Shown piece by piece: positions 32,226 through 38,120 of a stretch of 38,120 bases of DNA. Origin of the DNA: a bacterium (GTDB lineage: Bacteria > Babelota > Babeliae > Babelales > Vermiphilaceae); NCBI GenBank assembly GCA_021777215.1, contig JAJYDS010000012.1:1-38120 (forward strand), read 5' to 3'. Each line of letters begins with the position of its first letter. Position 1 is the first letter of the stretch. The notes under the pieces are model-generated. The model ran no database searches and had not been told where the DNA came from. It was given only the letters and a program-made list of their open reading frames with translations. A program made the translations under genes and the position numbers.

Positions 32226-32960
32226 ATGACAAAAACAAAAAACGTTGTTGGCGAATTGATTTACGGAATACATCCGGTTGTTGAATTGCTTAAGGCAAAA
32301 CGACGTAAGCTTATTTCGCTGTATACTACCAAACCAACGCCTAAATCATGGGAACAAATTGAGCGCCTCATGCCTGCTTATCCAGTTCAAATTCAATATG
32401 TAACGCGTGATGTCCTTACCCGTATGGCAGAATCTTCTGACCATCAGGGTGTGGTTGCATGGGTGCATGCGTTTCCTTTCCGTAAAAAATTTTTCGAGCC
32501 CGAACATTCGCCTTTTTTGGTGATGCTTGATGGCATTCAAGATCCTCGTAATGTCGGTGCGATTTTACGTTCAGCACAGTGCACGGGTTTTGATGGGGTG
32601 ATTATGACTCAAAAGGGGTCTGCACCTATTAACGCGGCAGCAATTAAGGCGGCAGCTGGGTTGAGTGAGCATTTAGAGATTTATGTGGCAACGTCAGCCT
32701 CAGCAGCTATCCGGGAGCTGAAACAGGCCGGTTATACGCCTTATTTGGCAACGTTTGATGGTCAAAATGCGGCTGTCTGTCAGTTTAAAAGACCGCTATG
32801 TATGGTGATTGGCGGTGAGGGCATGGGGGTTAGCAAAGAAGTTTTATCACAGGGCATTCATATTACTTTGCCACAAAAACAGAGTGATATATCGTATAAT
32901 GCGTCCGTTGCGGCTGGTATCTTGCTCTTTCTGGTATCGACACAAAACCAAAAGATATAA
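32226..32960 (+). CDS. rlmB: rRNA/tRNA 2'-O-ribose methyltransferase, SpoU (TrmH/RlmB) family
   Basis: A knotted SPOUT-fold enzyme methylating a ribose 2'-OH, most likely G2251 of 23S rRNA as in RlmB. The 244-residue product has the N-terminal substrate-binding domain (ELIYGIHPVVELLKA, the RlmB-type opening) and the three SpoU motifs: LDGIQDPRNVGAILRSA, VIGGEGMGVS and SYNASVAAGILLF. The start at 32226 follows TAGGG; the upstream codons from 32214 (TTG) are unlikely. Its stop directly abuts the stop of the convergent Sel1 gene with no gap. It could be a related TrmH-family enzyme acting on other sites. Confidence 0.92.
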   Translation: MTKTKNVVGELIYGIHPVVELLKAKRRKLISLYTTKPTPKSWEQIERLMPAYPVQIQYVTRDVLTRMAESSDHQGVVAWVHAFPFRKKFFEPEHSPFLVMLDGIQDPRNVGAILRSAQCTGFDGVIMTQKGSAPINAAAIKAAAGLSEHLEIYVATSASAAIRELKQAGYTPYLATFDGQNAAVCQFKRPLCMVIGGEGMGVSKEVLSQGIHITLPQKQSDISYNASVAAGILLFLVSTQNQKI

Positions 32961-33575
32961 CTATAACAGCTCTTTCAAGAAATCCTTGGCTTGTTGTTGA
33001 GCATCCAAAAATTGTGTTTGGTGTGCTATTTGTTCTAAAATATTTTTACCTGTTTTTTGATTGATATCTGTTCCCTGTCCAAGATAATACATTTTTCCCA
33101 AAAAATAGTGGGCATTGGTTTTAGCCCATGGATTATCTGTCTGTTGGGCGACGGATTGAAAATACGCGAATGCTTTTTTATAATCGCGTGTTACGCCTGT
33201 TCCATTATAATACATGCGTCCTAAGAAATATTGAGCAGCAGCTTTGTCTGATAGGTTTTCTGTTTGTTCAGCGGTAGGTTGAAAATAAGCGAGAGCTTTT
33301 TTGTAATCTTTTGTTACGCCATGTTCGTACAGATACATTTTTCCCAAGAAATAATGAGCACCGGCCTTGGCCCATCTGTTTTTTGTCTGATGAGCAATTG
33401 GCATGAGCAATCGGCGTGCTTCTTGATAGTGAGCCTCATGAAATTCTTTTTGTGCCAGTGTAAGCTTGTTTTGCCATTGTTTTGGTGATTGCTTTCTGAT
33501 GTGTAAAACGAAAAAAGAAAAAAGAATAACGATGCATGAAGCAGCCAAACTTAATCCTATTATTTTTCTTTTCAT
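32961..33575 (-). CDS. Exported or membrane-anchored Sel1-repeat protein
   Basis: A 204-residue protein with an N-terminal signal or anchor (IIGLSLAASCIVILFSFFVL) and about three Sel1-like repeats: AGAHYFLGKMYLYEHGVTKD, AAAQYFLGRMYYNGTGVTRD and TNAHYFLGKMYYLGQGTDIN, each followed by YKKALAYFQ-type second helices in the first two. Sel1 repeats form a helical solenoid for protein binding and are common in exported proteins of intracellular bacteria. AGGAGA lies 6 bp before the ATG. Its promoter overlaps that of the ftsQAZ cluster. No enzymatic domain is present; a scaffold or effector-type role is inference. Confidence 0.83.
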   Translation of the reverse strand: MKRKIIGLSLAASCIVILFSFFVLHIRKQSPKQWQNKLTLAQKEFHEAHYQEARRLLMPIAHQTKNRWAKAGAHYFLGKMYLYEHGVTKDYKKALAYFQPTAEQTENLSDKAAAQYFLGRMYYNGTGVTRDYKKAFAYFQSVAQQTDNPWAKTNAHYFLGKMYYLGQGTDINQKTGKNILEQIAHQTQFLDAQQQAKDFLKELL

Positions 33576-33623
33576 AGCTTTTCTCCTGTTTAATTTTTTG
33601 CCTGAGTGGTTACTTGTGATTAC

Positions 33624-33653
33624 AGAGTAGAAAGATTGTTATCTAAGATTCAA
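33624..33653 (-). promoter_or_regulatory. Promoter for the Sel1-repeat gene
   Basis: TTGAAT (33648-33653) and TACTCT (33624-33629) are 18 bp apart on the minus strand. It overlaps the divergent plus-strand promoter at 33636-33664. Confidence 0.45.
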
Positions 33654-33664
33654 TACATTATAGT
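33636..33664 (+). promoter_or_regulatory. Promoter for ftsQ-ftsA-ftsZ
   Basis: TTGTTA (33636-33641) and TATAGT (33659-33664) are 17 bp apart. The leader would be about 118 nt to the ftsQ start; nothing else is seen in it. Confidence 0.5.
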
Positions 33665-33788
33665 GCGTAACAACTAGCGAGAAGCTTGCTGTTTTTCCTG
33701 AACTATTGACTATTTAAATACTAAAACGTTAAAAAAGTAATGAATACTGTCAGCTCGAGAATGAATTGTAAGGGGGGAGTAGCTGATC

Positions 33789-34532
33789 ATGCGCTTAGTG
33801 TTTTTTTACGGCGCGGTTGGGCTGAGTGTATCTACGCTCGGCTACTTGTCGATAAAGAAAGTGACGCACGAATTGGGTGCCGTGGATGCCTATTCATGCC
33901 ATTTTTGTTCAGTCTGTTCTCCAAGTATTCAAGAAAAAGTGAGAAGTTATATTGCTCAGGAAGCACGGCTGCCCTCTTTATCTCTGGCGGTTGTTGCGCA
34001 TACTCTTGCTGAAAAATTTCCCAGTCTGAAAAAAGTTTCATGTACCAAAGATGGTGCTAAAGTTGTGCACATACAGTGTCAGAGTGTGCAGCCATTTTTT
34101 TGTCTCAATGACACCCACGTTCTTGCCGATGCTGATCGGGTGCTTGAAAAAGAATGTTTTTCCCCTGAAAGTTTAAGTTCTTTGCCCATTATTGAAGTTG
34201 TCGCGGTCTCTCAAGGAATGCCGGTATTATCGTCTCAAGCAAAAGAGGGTATGCATCATATTTCTCGTGAACTTTTTGATCGGTACCAGATGACGTGGAT
34301 TGATGATACACAGATTTGGCTGCGTGAGAAAAATTCACCATCATTTTCGCTTGTTTTTCATACAAACTCTCTGCCTGATGAAAAAATAATGAGCGAGTGC
34401 GAAAAAATAAAAAAAGAATTTGAGAGTAGTGGCCTGATTTCGCCACAGGGGAAAAAGCGTTGGGTTGCCGATATACGCTTTGCGAATCAGATAATACTCA
34501 GTGCCGATACGGGGGGGCGTTTCAATGGCTAA
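33789..34532 (+). CDS. ftsQ: Cell division protein FtsQ-like
   Basis: A 247-residue bitopic membrane protein: a short cytoplasmic start, one transmembrane helix (about 3-22, VFFYGAVGLSVSTLGYLS), then a periplasmic part. Sequence similarity to FtsQ/DivIB is faint: a POTRA-like region (about 50-100) with SLAVVAHTLAEKFPSLKKVS, and a closing VADIRFANQIIL that resembles the FtsQ beta-domain end (VDLRYxNxxxV). The call rests mainly on position directly before ftsA and ftsZ and on topology. GGGGAG lies about 9 bp before the ATG. A Cys-rich segment (CHFCSVC, 37-43) is unusual for FtsQ. Its stop overlaps the ftsA start by 8 nt, so the two are translationally coupled. Confidence 0.72.
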   Translation: MRLVFFYGAVGLSVSTLGYLSIKKVTHELGAVDAYSCHFCSVCSPSIQEKVRSYIAQEARLPSLSLAVVAHTLAEKFPSLKKVSCTKDGAKVVHIQCQSVQPFFCLNDTHVLADADRVLEKECFSPESLSSLPIIEVVAVSQGMPVLSSQAKEGMHHISRELFDRYQMTWIDDTQIWLREKNSPSFSLVFHTNSLPDEKIMSECEKIKKEFESSGLISPQGKKRWVADIRFANQIILSADTGGRFNG

Positions 34533-35757
34533 AAGTTATGATCGTATTCTTATTTCATTGGATGTAGGTACGACCAAAATGTGTGTGTTGGTTGCCAATC
34601 AACTGGATAATCGTTCTTTAGAAATTATTGGTGTAGGCAAAGCGCCTTCAGATGGGTTGCGCAAGGGGGTTGTGGTTGATATTGCCAAAACGGTTCATTC
34701 GATAAAGACGGCACTCAAAGAAGCTGAACTTATGGCCGGTTTTACCATTGATGCTGCCAATGTCGGTATTTCTGGTGGGCATATTCAATCGATAAACTCG
34801 CATGGCATGGTGCCAATTACCAAAGGCGAGGTCCGCGAGCAGGATATCAATAACGTGCTTGCTGCTGCCAAAGCGATTCCTCTTGAACAGGGATATCAGA
34901 TTTTACATGTTTTACCACAATATTTCATAATTGATGGCCGTGATAGAATACAGGACCCGCGCGGCATGCATGGGGTGCGGCTTGAGGTGCAGGCACATAT
35001 TATTCTCGGTGCGCTGGCTTCCGTGCAAAATTTAGTTACCTGTTGCGAGATGGCGGGAGTAAAAGTAACCGATTTGGTTCTCGAGCAGCTTGCTTCCGCA
35101 CATGCCGTGCTGAGTGCTGATGAGCGTGAGTTGGGTGTTGGTGTGTTGGATATTGGCGGCGGAACCTCAGATTTTGCCATCTATCAAAATGGCAGTATTC
35201 GCCATACCATGGTGCTGCCGGTGGCGGGTAATCATTTTACTAACGATATTGCGATTGGTTTACGCACTACCGTGCACGATGCTGAGCGTATTAAAAAGGT
35301 GTATGGCCTTGTTTGCTCGGAATTATTGGAAAAAGATGATCTTATTGAAATTGAGATGGTGCAGGGTGCTCAAAAGCAATTCGCGCAATTGAGTGATTTA
35401 GTAAATATTATCCATCCTCGTGCACGTGAGCTGTTTAGTTTGGTGAATGAAAATATAAACAAGCATCAATTGCGCCATTGTATGAGTACTGGCTTGGTGC
35501 TCACTGGCGGGGGTTCTCTGCTTACGGGTATGCGTGAGTTGGCGCAAGAGGTATTTGAGATGCCAGTCCGTTTAGGTTCGCCGCGTGTTGCCTATGATTT
35601 GCCAGAAACGCTCGATAATCCTATTTATGCGACTGCGTATGGTTTATTGCTTGATGCAGTGGCTAAAGAACGAAATGTTTTATTTTCTTCAGGTGATGCG
35701 CCACTCGCCAAGCGGGCGTTGATGCGTATGAAGTCATGGGTAGCTGACTTCTTTTAA
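34525..35757 (+). CDS. ftsA: Cell division protein FtsA
   Basis: An actin-like ATPase that anchors FtsZ filaments to the membrane and recruits the divisome. The 410-residue product has phosphate-1 loop ILISLDVGTTKMC (8-20), the phosphate-2 loop VLDIGGGTSDFAIY, the adenosine motif VLTGGGSLLTGM and the FtsA-specific 1C subdomain (about 80-165). The C-terminal segment RALMRMKSWVADFF is an amphipathic membrane-targeting helix. The start at 34525 overlaps ftsQ by 8 nt; the longer frame from 34501 has no support. ftsZ follows after 23 bp. Confidence 0.95.
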   Translation: MAKSYDRILISLDVGTTKMCVLVANQLDNRSLEIIGVGKAPSDGLRKGVVVDIAKTVHSIKTALKEAELMAGFTIDAANVGISGGHIQSINSHGMVPITKGEVREQDINNVLAAAKAIPLEQGYQILHVLPQYFIIDGRDRIQDPRGMHGVRLEVQAHIILGALASVQNLVTCCEMAGVKVTDLVLEQLASAHAVLSADERELGVGVLDIGGGTSDFAIYQNGSIRHTMVLPVAGNHFTNDIAIGLRTTVHDAERIKKVYGLVCSELLEKDDLIEIEMVQGAQKQFAQLSDLVNIIHPRARELFSLVNENINKHQLRHCMSTGLVLTGGGSLLTGMRELAQEVFEMPVRLGSPRVAYDLPETLDNPIYATAYGLLLDAVAKERNVLFSSGDAPLAKRALMRMKSWVADFF

Positions 35758-35780
35758 TCCCCTTTAAAAAGGAGTAGGTG

Positions 35781-37250
35781 ATGATTGAGTTTGAACAAGA
35801 AAAATCAAAAGAACTTGTTCCTGTCGCGACAATCAAAGTGATTGGTGTTGGTGGCGCAGGCGGCAATACGGTTAATAGCATTATCGAATCAGGGTACCAG
35901 GGTATTGAATTTATAGTGGCTAACACTGATTCGCAGGCGCTTTTGCAGTCAAAAGCAGAAACAAAAATTCAGATCGGTGTTAAATCAACCAAAGGTCTTG
36001 GCACCGGTGCAAATCCTGATTTGGGTAAGCGCGCGGCAGAAGAGGATCTCGATAAAATCTTGGAGGCAATTGGCAGTGCAGATATAGTCTTTTTGGCCGG
36101 CGGCATGGGTGGCGGTACCGGTTCTGGAGCGCTTCCTGTTGTTGCTCGCGCACTCAAAGAAAAAAATATTTTATCTATTGCGATAGTCACCAAACCTTTT
36201 TTGTTTGAAGGTAAGCGTCGCGCCACAGTTGCTCAGGGGGCCATAGATGCCCTACGCAAAGAAGTTGACACGCTGCTTATTGTGCCGAATCAAAAATTGC
36301 TTGATTTGGTTGGACAGCATGTATCTATGATTGATGCATTTGCCATGATCAATGATCTGCTCTGTCAATCGGTTAGAGGGATTTCGGATATTATTACCAA
36401 GCCAGGGCATATTAATGTCGATTTTTCTGATGTGCGCGCCATTATGAAAGATATGGGTTTGGCGGTTATGGGTACGGGGCGTGCCTCAGGGGATAATCGC
36501 GCAAAAGCCGCTGCATTGCAGGCTATTTCTTCGCCGCTCCTTGAAAATATGAGTGTTGAGGGTGCGCGCGGTGTGCTTTTTAATATTACCGGTGGAAAAA
36601 ATCTAAGCCTGTATGAAGTTGGCCAAGCCGCATCAGTTATCTATGAACAGGCTCATGAAGAGGCAAATATTATCCTTGGCTCTGTAATTGATGAAGCTAT
36701 GGGCGATGAAGTTGCTGTAACGATTGTGGCAACCGGATTTTCTCGAGCTCAAACTATCGAAAAATCGCTGAGCATAAAAAGTGTTGTCTCCGAAATTGCC
36801 GTAAAAATAGAACAGCCGATTATAACCAAAGCACCGTTTTCTCCTAGAGAGGTTGCACTAGCTTTCGATATAGTATCTCAACAAGAAGCTCCTGTGATTA
36901 AAGCCGCAGAACAAGAAAATAAGGGTGATTTGGAAGTTGAAGCCTATGATGCAATTGCGCAGGGCCCGTTGGCGGCATTACAGCGCCTGGCGCAATCAGA
37001 TTCGGGGTTAGATGAAGTTGAACCTATTAATGTTCAAAATTTGCCCAAGGTTGAAACTATTCAGGCGGCTCAGGTAGTTGCTACGTCAGTGTCAGAAAAA
37101 AACGAACCTAAGGCAGAAAATGCCTCTCTCAGTGGTGATAAGGTACACCAAGAGATGGAACAAGAATATGAGGCAGCGGGGATAGATGTAAATGATCTTG
37201 ATGTTCCTACCTTTTTACGTAAAGAAAAACAGCCGGGAGCACGGGAATAA
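35781..37250 (+). CDS. ftsZ: Cell division protein FtsZ
   Basis: A tubulin-like GTPase forming the division ring. The 489-residue product has GVGGAGGNTVN (22-32), the tubulin signature GGGTGSG (110-116), and the T7 loop NVDFSDVRAIM, which supplies the catalytic acid to the next subunit. A long acidic, Ala/Glu-rich linker (about 345-465) ends in the conserved peptide LDVPTFLRK, which binds FtsA. The linker is longer than in E. coli. ATG at 35781 is favoured over GTG at 35778 because AAGGAG is 6 bp upstream. An intrinsic terminator follows at 37276, so the fts transcript ends there. Confidence 0.97.
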   Translation: MIEFEQEKSKELVPVATIKVIGVGGAGGNTVNSIIESGYQGIEFIVANTDSQALLQSKAETKIQIGVKSTKGLGTGANPDLGKRAAEEDLDKILEAIGSADIVFLAGGMGGGTGSGALPVVARALKEKNILSIAIVTKPFLFEGKRRATVAQGAIDALRKEVDTLLIVPNQKLLDLVGQHVSMIDAFAMINDLLCQSVRGISDIITKPGHINVDFSDVRAIMKDMGLAVMGTGRASGDNRAKAAALQAISSPLLENMSVEGARGVLFNITGGKNLSLYEVGQAASVIYEQAHEEANIILGSVIDEAMGDEVAVTIVATGFSRAQTIEKSLSIKSVVSEIAVKIEQPIITKAPFSPREVALAFDIVSQQEAPVIKAAEQENKGDLEVEAYDAIAQGPLAALQRLAQSDSGLDEVEPINVQNLPKVETIQAAQVVATSVSEKNEPKAENASLSGDKVHQEMEQEYEAAGIDVNDLDVPTFLRKEKQPGARE

Positions 37251-37275
37251 TCATTATTGAGGTTTGTGAGGTTAT

Positions 37276-37311
37276 AGGGGTTTTGGCTTGTTCCAGAACC
37301 CCTTATTTTTT
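37276..37311 (+). terminator. Intrinsic terminator after ftsZ
   Basis: AGGGGTTTTGG (37276-37286) pairs with CCAGAACCCCT (37293-37303) over 11 bp with one G-U pair and a 6-nt loop, then TATTTTTT. It lies 26 bp past the ftsZ stop. Confidence 0.9.
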
Positions 37312-37385
37312 ACGCTCTATGCTTTCGGTAAATAGGTATTGTTCTGGTTTGTTTGTAGGGCATTCTCGTGCTAAAACTTTTCTAT

Positions 37386-37427
37386 TTGAAATTTATATTT
37401 GAAAAATGGTAGACTGTTTGGTAGTAA
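37386..37427 (+). promoter_or_regulatory. Promoter(s) for the Arg-rich secreted protein gene
   Basis: Two overlapping sigma70-like pairs: TTGAAA (37386-37391) with TAGACT (37410-37415, spacer 18), and TTGAAA (37399-37404) with TAGTAA (37422-37427, spacer 17). Either gives a leader of 35-50 nt. Confidence 0.5.
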
Positions 37428-37469
37428 GGTTTTCTCTGTGATTTACTTATTTTTTAGGAAAGGGGATAC

Positions 37470-37925
37470 ATGAAACGGCTGTTAGTGCTCAGTTTTTTTG
37501 CTATAAGTTCTTTAGTGGCTGTTGATCGGCAAACTCAGACTCCTGTTGACTACGCCAACAGACAGAGACCGCGACCAGAGCGAAGACATATACAGGAACG
37601 AGTGCATCGGTCGAATGCCGAACAAAATTTCAATAACCTTAATCGTAGAAACTCGAGAGATTTAAGTCGAAAAATTCGTCAGGCGTATGATAATAGGGAT
37701 GTTGCTCGTTTGCGTCATTTACAAGCTCTTGCGCATAGATTCGCTGCAGATGCTGAGTCAAGAAATAATGCGAGATTTGGTACTTCGCAAGGTTTTCATC
37801 GGGAATTTAGCCACATTGCTACTAGAGCCGAACATTATATTCAACGATTGCAGCATAGACCGCTGAAATCAGTTCCTTTTGACCTAAATAGCGGGGATAA
37901 CAGTGATTCAGAGGAAATAAATTAA
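37470..37925 (+). CDS. Small secreted Arg-rich protein, unknown function
   Basis: A 151-residue protein with a signal peptide (MKRLLVLSFFAISSLVAV). The mature part is highly basic, with many Arg and His (RQRPRPERRHIQERVHRS, NRRNSRDLSRKIRQAY), then mostly helical (ARLRHLQALAHRFAADA), ending in an acidic tail (SGDNSDSEEIN). The basic body plus Ser/Asp acidic tail echoes the secreted proteins at the left end of the window. AAAGGGG precedes the ATG. It has its own promoter and terminator, so it is a single-gene unit. A DNA-, RNA- or surface-binding role is conceivable for so basic a protein, but no family is recognised. Confidence 0.68.
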   Translation: MKRLLVLSFFAISSLVAVDRQTQTPVDYANRQRPRPERRHIQERVHRSNAEQNFNNLNRRNSRDLSRKIRQAYDNRDVARLRHLQALAHRFAADAESRNNARFGTSQGFHREFSHIATRAEHYIQRLQHRPLKSVPFDLNSGDNSDSEEIN

Positions 37926-37960
37926 ATAATCTGCTATTGGCGGCTTAAATAATATAATTA

Positions 37961-38000
37961 AAAGAGTTCGATCAGGTTGTTCTGATCGGGCTCTTTTTTT
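37961..38000 (+). terminator. Intrinsic terminator after the Arg-rich gene
   Basis: AAAGAGTTCGATCAG (37961-37975) pairs with CTGATCGGGCTCTTT (37982-37996) over 15 bp with two G-U pairs and loop GTTGTT, followed by further T residues to 38000. Confidence 0.92.
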
Positions 38001-38010
38001 ATTCACATGA

Positions 38011-38042
38011 CCAGAAAACCCCAAGGCTTTCTAAGCCTGGGG
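38011..38042 (-). terminator. Hairpin at the right edge, minus-strand terminator-like
   Basis: Minus strand: CCCCAGGCTT (38033-38042) pairs with AAGCCTTGGGG (38019-38029) with one bulged base and a 3-nt loop, followed by TTTTC. It could end a minus-strand gene entering from the right. A second small hairpin, GCAAAC-GTTA-GTTTGC, lies at 38071-38086. Confidence 0.45.
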
Positions 38043-38120
38043 ATGAATGGTCATCATATGCTTGAGCAAAGCAAACGTTAGTTTGCGAAGCGAGATGTGT
38101 TTTGCAATACTGGTGTGTAT
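38031..38120 (-). other. Possible 3' end of a minus-strand gene cut by the window edge
   Basis: From the right edge a minus-strand frame stays open for 29 codons, ending in LLKHMMTIHPQA and a TAG at 38031-38033 that falls in the loop and stem of the terminator-like hairpin. A second minus-strand frame is also open through this stretch, so coding status is uncertain, and no family is recognised. The hairpin at 38011-38042 gives some support for a gene ending here. Confidence 0.25.

Noticed and set aside
33100-33420. Tandem DNA repeats within the Sel1 gene as a satellite or CRISPR-like array
   Set aside because: The similarity follows the protein repeat unit of a Sel1 solenoid; there are no identical repeats with unique spacers.

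Overview
The window is an A+T-rich bacterial chromosome segment with about 34 intact or partial genes, one tRNA and two gene remnants. Gram-negative traits are visible: an OmpA/Pal-type lipoprotein and many exported proteins with Sec signal peptides. Several features suggest a reduced, host-associated lineage: an archaeal/rickettsial-type valyl-tRNA synthetase, a eukaryote-like deoxynucleoside kinase, TPR and Sel1 repeat proteins, and many short secreted proteins of unknown function. My best guess is Candidatus Dependentiae (TM6). That rests on gene content recalled from memory, not on a marker-gene tree.

Left region (1-3752): the inner end of an IS30-family element runs off the left edge and abuts a frameshifted secreted-protein gene. 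Three minus-strand genes for secreted low-complexity or coiled-coil proteins follow, two of them sharing an S-A-P-x-S/T-P motif. Next (3997-6962): a two-gene plus-strand unit of a ParB/SerK-fold serine kinase-like protein and a CysM-type PLP enzyme (possible serine to O-phosphoserine to cysteine route), facing a photolyase coupled to a 64-residue protein.

Centre (7182-18817, mostly minus strand): a secreted protein, gatB, an RNase E/G gene, a plus-strand Pal-like lipoprotein, then jag-mnmE followed by two tandem GT28/MGDG-synthase-like glycosyltransferases with the C-terminal stub of a third between them. A tRNA-Gly(GCC) gene and a two-gene operon of secreted proteins follow. From 19029: ruvA-crcB (plus) face ybeY and valS (minus); then a SAM methyltransferase and a large TMTC-like membrane-TPR protein.

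Right region (26481-38120): a small membrane protein; an M50-like membrane protein lacking the metalloprotease HExxH; tyrS; hsp20; a deoxynucleoside kinase; alr; an exported Hsp20-like protein; rlmB; a Sel1 protein; the division cluster ftsQ-ftsA-ftsZ; and an Arg-rich secreted protein. Intrinsic terminators follow pal, hsp20, the exported Hsp20-like gene, ftsZ and the Arg-rich gene. The main themes are translation and RNA processing (gatB, valS, tyrS, mnmE, rlmB, ybeY, RNase E/G, jag), envelope and division (pal, alr, fts genes, glycosyltransferases) and exported proteins. All promoter calls are by-eye sigma70-like matches. No CRISPR array, rRNA gene or prophage was seen.
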